Below, piece after piece: positions 48,903 through 56,937 of a DNA stretch of 64,000 nt. The position numbers and the translations under genes are program-made. Position 1 is the stretch's first letter. Each line of letters starts with the position of its first letter. Source of the stretch: Lewinellaceae bacterium (GTDB taxonomy: Bacteria; Bacteroidota; Bacteroidia; Chitinophagales; Saprospiraceae); the NCBI GenBank assembly GCA_016708875.1, contig JADJFA010000004.1, positions 186,001 to 250,000 of the forward strand, in the 5' to 3' direction. Below the pieces are notes generated by a model. That model saw only the letters and a list, made by a program, of their open reading frames with translations. It made no database searches and was not told the DNA's origin.

Positions 48903-50555
48903 TTACTTGTTCAGTTCACTTAGTTTTATCTTGAAAGGCTGGCTGGTATAGTTCGCAGGCAAAAAGCTGGCGGCGCCCACATTCTCTGCAAGGATGTAAT
49001 AATCAAGTACTGCTTCCGGGCTTTTGGCCTCAATTTGTGCAGCAAAAGCCTTTACACCAGCTGAAAGATCAGGCATGCTTTCTTCTGCCATTGAAAGCAT
49101 TGTGTAGGCATCCTGGTCCGCAAAGCGATAGAATATGTACATCCTCAACGGATATTTGTCGGCTCGGGCGGTTACATAGAATGCGTTAAGTTTTTGGTTC
49201 TCAAATTTGCCGCGACCTTTCACCATCACTTCAGACACCACAGGAGGGAGCTTGGTCAATTCAGGATGCGATTTCAAAAAGCGAGAACGTTTTCCCATGA
49301 GTTCTGTAAGCCCCGGGATTTTGCTCTTTTTGCCTACTGTGTTATTCAGGCTGCGCTGGAAATCGTCGTAGCTGTAGGTTTTGTGCTTATCGTCGTTTAA
49401 AGGCACAACGATCATGCCCCGCAGCTCCTGAGCGCGTTTTTCGTACGCCCCATTCAAGAAATTTTCTTCGTTAATCTGTCGGATATGCGCCAGATATACC
49501 TTCTTGTTCAAGGGGTCTTTCAACAATTGGCTTATGAGTGGTTTGTAAAGGTTGTCAGCATGCAACAGTGGATCCAGGGTTTGTAGGGCGCGAAGGTCTA
49601 AGTCGCTGCCGCTGCCCGTGTTCTTGTAACTACCGAACGAAAGGTTCAAATCCCAATGAACGGGTTGAAAACGGTTGTTCCCGTCCCGATACAAGTAGTA
49701 ATTCAGACTGTGCTTACCGGAATAACTGCTTAAATTCACCATCACATTGTTGAGGGCGAGCATCCAAAGGGCGCGATCTACATCCAGCACTTGGGATACG
49801 TTGGCGGGTTCTTGCGCCAACTTTCGTGTCAATTCTTGCAACTCTGTCCAGCCACCCCGGGAATCCAGTTCAAAATTGCCTTTGTAGCAATCCAGGTTGT
49901 CTTCGTATTCCAAAGAACCAAAGATGTTTTGCTTACAGGTTGTGGGCAGATTTTCGGGTTTGATGTCCACGCCCGCTTTAAATGCGGCACCCCGCGAATT
50001 GCCGTAACTGTTTTCAAAGAACTGTTTGTCAACGCTTTCTACGTTTACAAACACACCAACGTACTCCTCGTTGACGTACAATTTGGTGTATGCTGCCTGG
50101 GAAGCAGGCATGTACTTGGAGGCGATTTCATGGAACAGCATCTCGCGGGCCATACTTGGATCGCGAACTGCCGCAGAGAGCTTGATGGAAGCGTACCCCT
50201 GGTGGTTTTGGCCCGGGCTGCTGCTGTTCAATTTGATACTGAATGGGTTGCGCTTCAACCCCTTGGCGTACGATTTGTCACCCCGGAAACGGACTGTAGC
50301 CCCATCGTAGCGAAGACCGTCAATTACGACCGAGGCAGGCATTGCGTCCGTGCCGTAAATTCGAAGAGAATCCAACACGTTCACCCAATCGGATGTTGGA
50401 AGTGTCAGGCGGATCTCGCCAACAGTTTTTTTGTCGAAAAGTGGGCGAGCGAGCGGTTTGCTCACCGAAAGTTGGGCGAAAGTCACCACAGGAAAAAGAC
50501 CCACCGACACCATAGCTATGGCGGGTAATAGTAGTTGGAAAAGTAATTTTTTCAT
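48903..50555 (-). CDS. CotH-family protein, second copy
   Basis: This intact 550-residue paralog of the preceding gene has signal peptide MKKLLFQLLLPAIAMVSVGL, then EIRLTLPTSDWVNVLDSL, VRFRGDKSYAKGLKRNPFSI, GYASIKLSAAVRDPSMAREM, LDVDRALWMLALNNVMVNLS and PVHWDLNLSFGSY. The HWDLNLSFG segment matches the CotH active-site region. Its stop is 18 bases before the start of the first copy, so they form a two-gene operon. Its C-terminal third differs from the first copy. The Met at 50555 is chosen over 50612 for the signal peptide. Confidence 0.87.
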   Translation of the reverse strand: MKKLLFQLLLPAIAMVSVGLFPVVTFAQLSVSKPLARPLFDKKTVGEIRLTLPTSDWVNVLDSLRIYGTDAMPASVVIDGLRYDGATVRFRGDKSYAKGLKRNPFSIKLNSSSPGQNHQGYASIKLSAAVRDPSMAREMLFHEIASKYMPASQAAYTKLYVNEEYVGVFVNVESVDKQFFENSYGNSRGAAFKAGVDIKPENLPTTCKQNIFGSLEYEDNLDCYKGNFELDSRGGWTELQELTRKLAQEPANVSQVLDVDRALWMLALNNVMVNLSSYSGKHSLNYYLYRDGNNRFQPVHWDLNLSFGSYKNTGSGSDLDLRALQTLDPLLHADNLYKPLISQLLKDPLNKKVYLAHIRQINEENFLNGAYEKRAQELRGMIVVPLNDDKHKTYSYDDFQRSLNNTVGKKSKIPGLTELMGKRSRFLKSHPELTKLPPVVSEVMVKGRGKFENQKLNAFYVTARADKYPLRMYIFYRFADQDAYTMLSMAEESMPDLSAGVKAFAAQIEAKSPEAVLDYYILAENVGAASFLPANYTSQPFKIKLSELNK

Positions 50556-50626
50556 GCTCGGGTTTTGAAACAATGAATGCTTGTTAGAAAAACGGGGCAA
50601 TGATACGGACAATGCTTGAAAGTGGC

Positions 50627-50634
50627 CAAAAGTA
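50627..50634 (-). promoter_or_regulatory. Candidate -7 box TACTTTTG for the cotH pair
   Basis: It is a TAnnTTTG match about 72 bases before the start at 50555. Confidence 0.4.
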
Positions 50635-50786
50635 GATTGGTCCTCTTTGAGTGATTTCGAAAAGAAAATCGCCAGTACTTTTTAAGTGATAAATTTTTTT
50701 GAGACTTTTGGGCTTGGCAACAAAATGGCAAAAATGTACCTGGAGCCAGACAATTCTCCAATTGCGTTTGACATTAAACAACAACC

Positions 50787-51287
50787 ATGAAACAAACACA
50801 AAAAACGCTCTCTCAACAAGATATGCTGGCGATGTTTGAACCAGTTTTCAAAACGGAAAGCAAAAAATATCGCAAAGAAAAAGGCGTACTTGTTCGCAAA
50901 GCGCTTGCAGGCGAAGCGATCAAAACCGTCACTTCTGATGGTCTGGAAACATCCAACACCGCTGGCAAAGACGATTTTATCATAAAAAACCTCACGGAAG
51001 CGGAAGAGGAGTACATTATCTCAAAAAAGAAGTTGGATGAACGGTATGCATTGGTAGAAAAAAAGGATGCTACCTATTCCTTGTACGAACCAACTGGCAC
51101 CATAAACGCGCTCAAACTTACCGAGGGCCTGATAAAAAAACTGGGCCTGAATGAATCGTTTTGGTTTATCGCCAGTTGGGGAGAAAAAATGGTGGCCCGT
51201 AAGAGCGACTTTCTGGTACTGACCAAGGAAAAGGAGATTTACCGAATTGCCCGAAAAGAGTTTTTTGAAACCTACGAACTTTGTTAA
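50787..51287 (+). CDS. Conserved hypothetical protein, PGDYG-like
   Basis: The 166 residues have no signal or membrane segment. The N-terminal half is Lys/Glu-rich. The second half (FIIKNLTEAEEEYIISKKKL, ERYALVEKKDATYSLYEPTG, FWFIASWGEKMVARKSDFLV, EIYRIARKEFFETYELC) resembles small PGDYG-type proteins as I recall them, though the name motif itself is not conserved here. It ends two bases before the start of a two-helix membrane protein, so the two are probably made together. Role unknown. Confidence 0.6.
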   Translation: MKQTQKTLSQQDMLAMFEPVFKTESKKYRKEKGVLVRKALAGEAIKTVTSDGLETSNTAGKDDFIIKNLTEAEEEYIISKKKLDERYALVEKKDATYSLYEPTGTINALKLTEGLIKKLGLNESFWFIASWGEKMVARKSDFLVLTKEKEIYRIARKEFFETYELC

Positions 51288-51289
51288 AT

Positions 51290-51733
51290 ATGACAGAACA
51301 AGACTACATCAAAGATCGTGTGGACGATCAGATTAACTGGCTGGACAACAAAAGCAGTTTCAACCAAAAGCGGTACAAGCGACTGCGTGTCATTATTTTA
51401 ATCACTTCAGCACTCATCCCATTGTTGTCGGGTTTTATCACCGACGAAAACTGGGGGCTAAAAGTGGCAGTTGGTATCGGGGGGGTCATTGTAGCCGTAT
51501 CGCAGGGCTATATTTCCATCCACAAGTACCATGAACTTTGGGTGCAGTACCGCGCCACCGCCGAAGCCCTTAAACGGGAGAAGCTGCTCTATCTCGCCAA
51601 AGTGGGCGCTTATGCAAATGCTGAGCAGGCATTTGAACATTTTGTACTCACCATTGAGGCCATTATGTCGGACGAAAACAAACAGTGGGTGGAAAACTTA
51701 AAAACGCTGAGTGGCAACCAGTCAGCAAGTTAA
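51290..51733 (+). CDS. Two-helix membrane protein, DUF4231/SLATT-like
   Basis: The 147 residues start MTEQDYIKDRVDDQINWLDN, followed by two adjacent membrane helices (about 33-52 and 57-74) and a helical cytoplasmic tail (ISIHKYHELWVQYRATAEAL, then a long amphipathic helix). This 2TM-plus-helix layout with the early INW(L/Y)D motif fits DUF4231, a relative of the SLATT domains found as membrane effectors in nucleotide-signalling defence systems. No cyclase, SLOG or nuclease gene is nearby. A TTG start at 51281 is possible but would overlap the upstream stop. Confidence 0.7.
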   Translation: MTEQDYIKDRVDDQINWLDNKSSFNQKRYKRLRVIILITSALIPLLSGFITDENWGLKVAVGIGGVIVAVSQGYISIHKYHELWVQYRATAEALKREKLLYLAKVGAYANAEQAFEHFVLTIEAIMSDENKQWVENLKTLSGNQSAS

Positions 51734-51801
51734 TTCCCTCCCGCAAACATTCCGAAAGCCACCGCCCGAGAAAATTTGAAAAGCAATTTGGCGGGTCGAA
51801 G

Positions 51802-51809
51802 TACCTTTG
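51802..51809 (+). promoter_or_regulatory. Candidate -7 box TACCTTTG for lpdA
   Basis: It is a TAnnTTTG match about 100 bases before the lpdA start. An inverted repeat follows in the predicted leader. Confidence 0.45.
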
Positions 51810-51823
51810 CACAGCTCGCGACA

Positions 51824-51868
51824 AACTTTCCGAAAGTTTAATCCCGAAGAAATCGGGATCGGAAAGTT
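51824..51868. repeat. Composite inverted repeat in the lpdA leader
   Basis: AACTTTCCG (51824-51832) and ATCCCGA (51841-51847) pair with TCGGGAT (51853-51859) and CGGAAAGTT (51860-51868). It has no T-run, so it looks like a leader hairpin or operator rather than a terminator. Confidence 0.6.
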
Positions 51869-51907
51869 CATTAACAAGCAATCCACTCGAACATTTCCAA
51901 CCACAAC

Positions 51908-53305
51908 ATGAATTTTGATCTGATTGTAATCGGCAGCGGCCCAGGCGGGTATGTGGCTGCCATCCGAGCCTCTCAACTGGGCATGAATGTCGCCATTATT
52001 GAGCGCGAAAGCCTTGGCGGTATTTGCCTCAACTGGGGTTGTATCCCCACCAAAGCCCTGCTCAAAAGCGCACAAGTGTTTGATTATCTGAACCATGCAG
52101 AAGATTACGGTATCAAGGTTGGCAAACCACTGGCCGATTTTGATGCAATGATCAAGCGGAGCCGGGGAGTAGCCGATGGCATGAGCAAGGGAGTGCAGTT
52201 CCTGATGAAAAAGAACAAAATCACGGTCATAATGGGCAGTGCTAAACTGACGAAAGGCCCCAAAGTGACCGTTACGGATGGCGAGGGAAAGGTTGCGGAA
52301 TACACCGCAAAAGGCATTATCATCGCTACTGGCGGACGGGCAAAAGAATTGCCCAACCTCAAAATTGACGGCAAAAAAATCATCGAATACCGCAAGGCAA
52401 TGAGCCTCGAAACGCAGCCAAAACGGATGGTAGTGGTAGGCGCAGGTGCAATCGGCGTGGAGTTTGGCTATTTCTACCACAGCATTGGCACGGAAGTAAG
52501 CATTGTGGAGTTTATGGAGCAAGGACTTGTTCCACGCGAGGACCCAGATGTTTCCAAAGAACTAGGTAAAATTTATGGCAGAAAAGGCTTTAAAATTTAT
52601 GGCGGCTGGGCCGTGGAGAGTGTGGACACGAGCGGCAAGGAGGTTAAAGTAAACATGAAAAACCGCAAAGACGGCAAAACCGAAACCATCCTTTGTGATG
52701 TCGTGCTCAGCGCAGCCGGAGTCACCCCGAATATAGAAAACATTGGTTTAGAGGAACTTGGCATTGTCACCGACCGCGGGTACATCAAAGTAGACGAGTA
52801 CTGCCAGACCAATGTGCCAGGCATTTACGCAATCGGCGATGTGCTGGCAACCCAGGCGCTTGCGCATGTGGCTAGCGCGGAAGGCATCACCTGTGTTGAA
52901 AAAATCGCAGGCCACCACCCGGAGCCGATTGACTACAACAACATCCCGGGATGCACCTACTGTTCACCCGAAATCGCCTCGGTGGGCTACACCGAACAAG
53001 CCGCCAAAGAAGCAGGTTACGAATTACTGGTAGGCAAATTCCCTTTCACTGCCAGCGGCAAGGCCAAGGCCTCAGGTCATTCAGAAGGATTTGTGAAACT
53101 CATTTTTGACAAAAAATACGGCGAATTGCTTGGCGCGCACATGATTGGCGCCAATGTGACCGAGATGATTGCCGAAATCGTCGTCGCCCGTAAACTGGAG
53201 ACCACAGGCCACGAAATTATTAAGTCCATCCACCCCCACCCTACTATGAGCGAAGCCATTATGGAGGCGGCGGCTGCGGCTTATGGGGAGGTGATACACT
53301 TGTAA
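51908..53305 (+). CDS. lpdA: Dihydrolipoyl dehydrogenase
   Basis: This intact 465-residue flavoprotein has FAD-binding GSGPGGYVAA (10-19), the redox pair Cys40/Cys45 in GGICLNWGCIPTK, NAD-binding VVGAGAIGVEFGYF, FAD loop YAIGDV and the dimer-interface His-Glu in HPHPTMSEAIMEA. It reoxidises lipoamide of the 2-oxoacid dehydrogenase complexes. No E1/E2 genes are adjacent. Confidence 0.96.
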   Translation: MNFDLIVIGSGPGGYVAAIRASQLGMNVAIIERESLGGICLNWGCIPTKALLKSAQVFDYLNHAEDYGIKVGKPLADFDAMIKRSRGVADGMSKGVQFLMKKNKITVIMGSAKLTKGPKVTVTDGEGKVAEYTAKGIIIATGGRAKELPNLKIDGKKIIEYRKAMSLETQPKRMVVVGAGAIGVEFGYFYHSIGTEVSIVEFMEQGLVPREDPDVSKELGKIYGRKGFKIYGGWAVESVDTSGKEVKVNMKNRKDGKTETILCDVVLSAAGVTPNIENIGLEELGIVTDRGYIKVDEYCQTNVPGIYAIGDVLATQALAHVASAEGITCVEKIAGHHPEPIDYNNIPGCTYCSPEIASVGYTEQAAKEAGYELLVGKFPFTASGKAKASGHSEGFVKLIFDKKYGELLGAHMIGANVTEMIAEIVVARKLETTGHEIIKSIHPHPTMSEAIMEAAAAAYGEVIHL

Positions 53306-53318
53306 TGGTCGTCAATCC

Positions 53319-53409
53319 GAGAGTGTTCAAGAAAGTGTGGCACACCTCACCAACCACAGTGATTATCAACATTGTATTTTAGGTGTGCCACACTTTTCTG
53401 AACACTCTC
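53319..53409. repeat. Inverted-repeat element with 29-nt arms flanked by a direct repeat
   Basis: The arms 53319-53347 and 53381-53409 pair at 27 of 29 positions, with a 33-nt centre. GTCAATCC occurs immediately outside both ends (53311-53318 and 53410-53417), like a target-site duplication. It lies at the lpdA/kinase convergent junction and the right-hand direct repeat contains the kinase stop codon. Confidence 0.9.
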
Positions 53410-53410
53410 G

Positions 53411-54459
53411 TCAATCCACCATTTTCAACCGCAACGTAACAGCATAACGGTTCGGCTCATCCACGATTTCAAGATCATGGCTCTCCGGGTAAAGAATCTG
53501 TAGCCGTTGCTTCACATTGGCAAGTCCGATGCCACCACTTCTGGGGTGGCTTGGGCGGGGCATTTGCTCCACTTTGCTGTTTTCAATAACAAATTCGGCA
53601 TCCTCTCCCTGAACAGAAAGTCGAATGCGCACATACCCACCCGCTGTAGCATGGTTCAAGCCGTGTTTGAAACTATTTTCCACAAATGGGACGAACATTA
53701 ATGGCGCGACCATTTGTTCACTCACATGACCTTCTACCACAAAACGGATGTCAGCATCCTTGGGCTGTCGGAGCCGTTCGAGGTCGAGGTAATTGTAGAG
53801 ATAATGGATTTCTTTGGAAAGATGTACGCGCCGCTCGTTGCACTCATAAAGCATGTAGCGCATTATTTCGGCCAATTTCAACACGATTTCAGGAGCCTTG
53901 TCACTTTTTTTCAAGGTGAGGGCATAGAGATTGTTGAGCGTGTTAAAAAGAAAGTGCGGGTTTATCTGGCTTTTGAGAAAGCGCAGTTCTGACTGCATCG
54001 TCTGAGTCAGCAATACTTGCTTTTCATTCTGATACCGCCACCAGTCCATGATAACACGCAACACTGTGGCGAGAATGGTAACAAAAACATTGCTCAAATA
54101 AATACGCACCTGTTGGTCCACTACATTGGCCTGATACTCGGAGCGTCTGAATAAACGAGGTATAAAACCAATACCTCGATAGGTGTAACAATCGCACAAG
54201 CAGCCAATACCAGCCCGAAATAAATGAACGCATGTCGCGCTAAGTAATTGGGAATCAGGAATAAAAGATTACAATAGACCAGTCCGGCAAAAAATAGCGC
54301 CTGGATCGTCTCATTGTACAAGGTTGTGTGTAGGTCAATCCCTTGTCTGAGACTGGTGCCAACCATCGTGCCGTACAACGCCAGCCAGAACAACGTGTGG
54401 TACACAGGCCGCTGGTTTAGAAAAGCATATATCTGGTCGAGTAGGCTGCGGGTCTTCAT
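53411..54459 (-). CDS. LytS/YehU-type membrane histidine kinase (one frameshift)
   Basis: Joined, this is about 349 residues. Four membrane helices lie in the first 150 residues (HTLFWLALYGTMV, FFAGLVYCNLLFLI, FIYFGLVLAACAIV and one near FVTILATVLRVI). The His_kinase domain follows, with LKSQINPHFLFNTLNNLYAL (phospho-His) and an ATPase part (FVPFVENSFKHGL, SGGIGLANVKQRLQILYP). The frame breaks at 54140-54141, where one base is missing; restoring it gives VYSDAPEYQANVVD. LytTR regulators are the usual partners, but none is in the window next to it. Confidence 0.9.
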
Positions 54460-54472
54460 GCTTTAGTGGAAC

Positions 54473-54522
54473 TGGTGATTTGGTGATTAGTGATTGGTCA
54501 TTGGTGGCAAAAAAACCACCCC
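54473..54522. repeat. GGTGATT tandem stretch and small hairpin
   Basis: GGTGATT-like units recur at 54473-54507, ending in GGTGG-N8-CCACC. It lies in the divergent gap before queD. The same unit recurs at 59967. Confidence 0.5.
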
Positions 54523-54601
54523 GGGCGCATCAGGTTTTCATTTTTAGATAGAAACCGGAACTCAACGGATGAAACTCCACATAAAACCCATCATTTCGTC
54601 C

Positions 54602-54609
54602 TAATTTTG
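54602..54609 (+). promoter_or_regulatory. Candidate -7 box TAATTTTG for queD-folE
   Basis: It is a TAnnTTTG match about 45 bases before the queD start. Confidence 0.4.
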
Positions 54610-54653
54610 TCCCTCAAAATGTACGCACAACGGCGCAAACATACTGACTGAGA

Positions 54654-55070
54654 ATGGTTTACATCACCCGAATAGAACGCTTCAACGCTGCCCACAAACT
54701 CTGGGTAGATGCCTGGACAGAAGAGCAGAACCGCGAAGTGTTCGGCAAATGCTCGAATAAAAACTGGCACGGCCATAACTACAACCTTCATGTAACCATT
54801 AAGGGCCAGCCCGACCCATTGACTGGCTTTGTAATGGACGTAAAAAAATTGAGTATAATCATCCGCGATGAGGTCATCGAATACCTTGACCACAGCAACC
54901 TCAATATGGATGTGGAATTTATCCCACCCGGCCTTCAACCTACTACGGAAAATCTTGTTATCCTGATCTGGCAACGCCTCGCACCAGCTCTTAAAGATTT
55001 TTCCTGCCAACTGCATGCGATAAAACTTTGGGAAACGGAGACGATTTATGCCGAATACTACGGAGAATAA
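54654..55070 (+). CDS. queD: 6-carboxytetrahydropterin synthase / 6-pyruvoyl-tetrahydropterin synthase family
   Basis: The 138 residues have zinc ligands His14, His39 and His41 (RFNAAHKL and NWHGHNYNL) and Cys33 in GKCSNKN, with the late Glu in LWETETIYAEY. The family converts dihydroneopterin triphosphate to a queuosine precursor (QueD) or to 6-pyruvoyl-tetrahydropterin. It is followed one base after its stop by folE, which makes its substrate, so the two form an operon. QueD is the more common role in bacteria; other queuosine genes are not in the window. Confidence 0.88.
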   Translation: MVYITRIERFNAAHKLWVDAWTEEQNREVFGKCSNKNWHGHNYNLHVTIKGQPDPLTGFVMDVKKLSIIIRDEVIEYLDHSNLNMDVEFIPPGLQPTTENLVILIWQRLAPALKDFSCQLHAIKLWETETIYAEYYGE

Positions 55071-55071
55071 A

Positions 55072-55668
55072 ATGGCATATAAAAAATCCGACGTCTATGA
55101 TGATGCGCTTACCAAGCGCATGGAGGCCGATTACCTTAACATACTAAGTAGTCTTGGGGAAGATGCTGGCCGGGAAGGTTTGCTCAAAACACCTGAACGC
55201 GCTGCTAAAGCCATGCAATTTCTCACGCAAGGTTATAGCCAGGATGCAGCCGCAATACTCAACTCGGCCATGTTTCGTGAAGATTACAGCGAGATGGTGC
55301 TCGTAAAAGACATTGAAGTGTATTCGCTTTGCGAACATCATATCCTTCCTTTTTTTGGCAAAGCACACGTAGCCTATATTCCCAACGGCCAAATCGTTGG
55401 GCTTAGCAAAATCCCACGGGTAGTAGATGTTTTTGCCCGACGCCTCCAGGTACAAGAGCGTCTTACCATCGAAGTGCGCGATGTGATTCAAGACACCCTC
55501 AAGCCTTTGGGTGTTGCGGTGGTGATCGAAGCACACCACATGTGCATGATGATGCGTGGCGTTCAAAAACAGAATTCGCTCACCACTACTTCGGCTTTCA
55601 CCGGGCAATTTCTGAAAAATGAAACCAGGAGCGAGTTTCTGCGGCTGATTGGCAGCAAATTGCATTGA
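55072..55668 (+). CDS. folE: GTP cyclohydrolase I
   Basis: The 198 residues have the zinc-site motif CEHHILPFFGKAHVAYIPNG, LSKIPRVVDVFARRLQVQER and the late Cys/His in AHHMCMMMRGVQKQ. It opens GTP to dihydroneopterin triphosphate, the entry step for folate, queuosine and pterin cofactors. It starts two bases after the queD stop. An upstream Met at 55048 inside queD is rejected because the family N-terminus fits the later start. Confidence 0.95.
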   Translation: MAYKKSDVYDDALTKRMEADYLNILSSLGEDAGREGLLKTPERAAKAMQFLTQGYSQDAAAILNSAMFREDYSEMVLVKDIEVYSLCEHHILPFFGKAHVAYIPNGQIVGLSKIPRVVDVFARRLQVQERLTIEVRDVIQDTLKPLGVAVVIEAHHMCMMMRGVQKQNSLTTTSAFTGQFLKNETRSEFLRLIGSKLH

Positions 55669-55686
55669 TTGAGTCAAAATATGTTA

Positions 55687-55754
55687 AGCCACGAATTGCA
55701 CGAATTGGCACTAATTTAACCTTAAATTAGTGCCAATTCGTGCAATTCGTGGCT
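55687..55754. repeat. Perfect 33-bp palindrome of GCACGAATT words
   Basis: The arms 55687-55719 and 55722-55754 are exact complements with only a 2-nt loop. They use the same AGCCACGAATTGCAC vocabulary as the hairpins at 32069 and 36898. It sits between folE and the next plus-strand gene. Confidence 0.97.
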
Positions 55755-55768
55755 AAATATTACATACC

Positions 55769-56686
55769 ATGAAAATCCCTTTCTCCTTCGCCCTGTTTTC
55801 AGCCCTCATTTTTTCTGCCCAAAACTGTTCTGAACATTCTGGAAAAACGGCTGAGCCGCCAACACCAGACGCTATTATGGCGCCCGTATCCTTGCCTGAA
55901 GGCTTTAATGAATATTGGTATGCAGGTAAAGCCGAACTTTGTACCTACGAGGTAACTCAAGAGCGATACGGAGAAATCCGCCAGGCAGAGCAAGTCAATG
56001 TTTTTGTCACGGAGGACTTTTCGCGTGCCAAACAAGTGAAACTTGATGATCCTGCCGCAGCGCCAACCGATCGGGTGCCTGTACTAAAACTCAATTTGAT
56101 TCGGCGCTTCCATACCGGCATCTACGACTATTCCATCATGCAGTCAGTCTTCACACCTGTGAGTGGCCTGTCAACGCTGAAAACCACTACGACTGTTCAA
56201 GATTGGTGCGGCCAGGTTTTCATGCAAAATAATCTGGAAAAAGACGGTTATCACCTGCGTGGATTCTCCTACTTTGAAAGCGAGGGCGACCAGGATCTGC
56301 GCTTACCGCTTACATTGCTCGAAGATGAGATTTGGACACGGATTCGGCTCAATCCATCGGCATTGCCCACAGGGAAGCTGAGCATAATTCCTTCCGCGAT
56401 TTATACTCGGCTTCGCCACAAGCCTGGTGGAGCCCAAAACGCTGAGATTAAAATAGAAAAAGGCGAAAAGGAAAGCGACTTAAAAATTGTGTACACCGAC
56501 ATCCCGCGCGCTTTGAGCATTCGGTTCACAACAGCGTTCCCCTACAAAATTCTTGGTTGGGAAGAAACCCATGAGGGCAAGATCGTTAGCAAAGGCGAGC
56601 TAAAAGCCACAATCAGAAGTGCTTACTGGGAAGCGCACGACAATTTACACGCGCCATTGCGCGATTCATTGAAGTTACGGTTTTAA
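55769..56686 (+). CDS. Conserved hypothetical lipoprotein
   Basis: The 305 residues have a signal peptide with lipobox SAQNC (about Cys20) and a soluble beta-rich body (EYWYAGKAELCTYEVTQERY, IYDYSIMQSVFTPVSG, TTVQDWCGQVFMQ, GFSYFESEGDQ). I do not recognise a functional family with confidence. It follows folE after the palindrome; no functional link is evident. Confidence 0.72.
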   Translation: MKIPFSFALFSALIFSAQNCSEHSGKTAEPPTPDAIMAPVSLPEGFNEYWYAGKAELCTYEVTQERYGEIRQAEQVNVFVTEDFSRAKQVKLDDPAAAPTDRVPVLKLNLIRRFHTGIYDYSIMQSVFTPVSGLSTLKTTTTVQDWCGQVFMQNNLEKDGYHLRGFSYFESEGDQDLRLPLTLLEDEIWTRIRLNPSALPTGKLSIIPSAIYTRLRHKPGGAQNAEIKIEKGEKESDLKIVYTDIPRALSIRFTTAFPYKILGWEETHEGKIVSKGELKATIRSAYWEAHDNLHAPLRDSLKLRF

Positions 56687-56937
56687 TTTTCGATGGAAAA
56701 TTTGGCTTGATCCTCCATGCCAAATCTTAAAATTCGGGCAACGCAACGATTGTTCGGTGCATCTTTCGTTTGCGGCCTTGAAAAATTCTCTAATTTGCCC
56801 CGCCTTACGACAGATGAAATTCATTTTATTCCTCTATTGCGGGCAAATTCAGGTTTTAAGTTGTTGAAATTCAAAAAGTTAAGCCGGAAGACCTGATTAT
56901 ACCCGATTATCACAAACCTTTCTACACACTACCAGTC

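Noticed and set aside
50715..50730. Possible sigma-54 promoter TGGCAACAAAATGGCA before the PGDYG-like gene
   Set aside because: GG and GC spacing fits but two conserved positions mismatch and the region is A-rich; not strong enough to list.
55769..56686. Septum-formation inhibitor Maf, a name sometimes attached to similar lipoproteins
   Set aside because: The protein has a lipobox and a beta-rich exported body with none of the Maf nucleotide-pyrophosphatase motifs.
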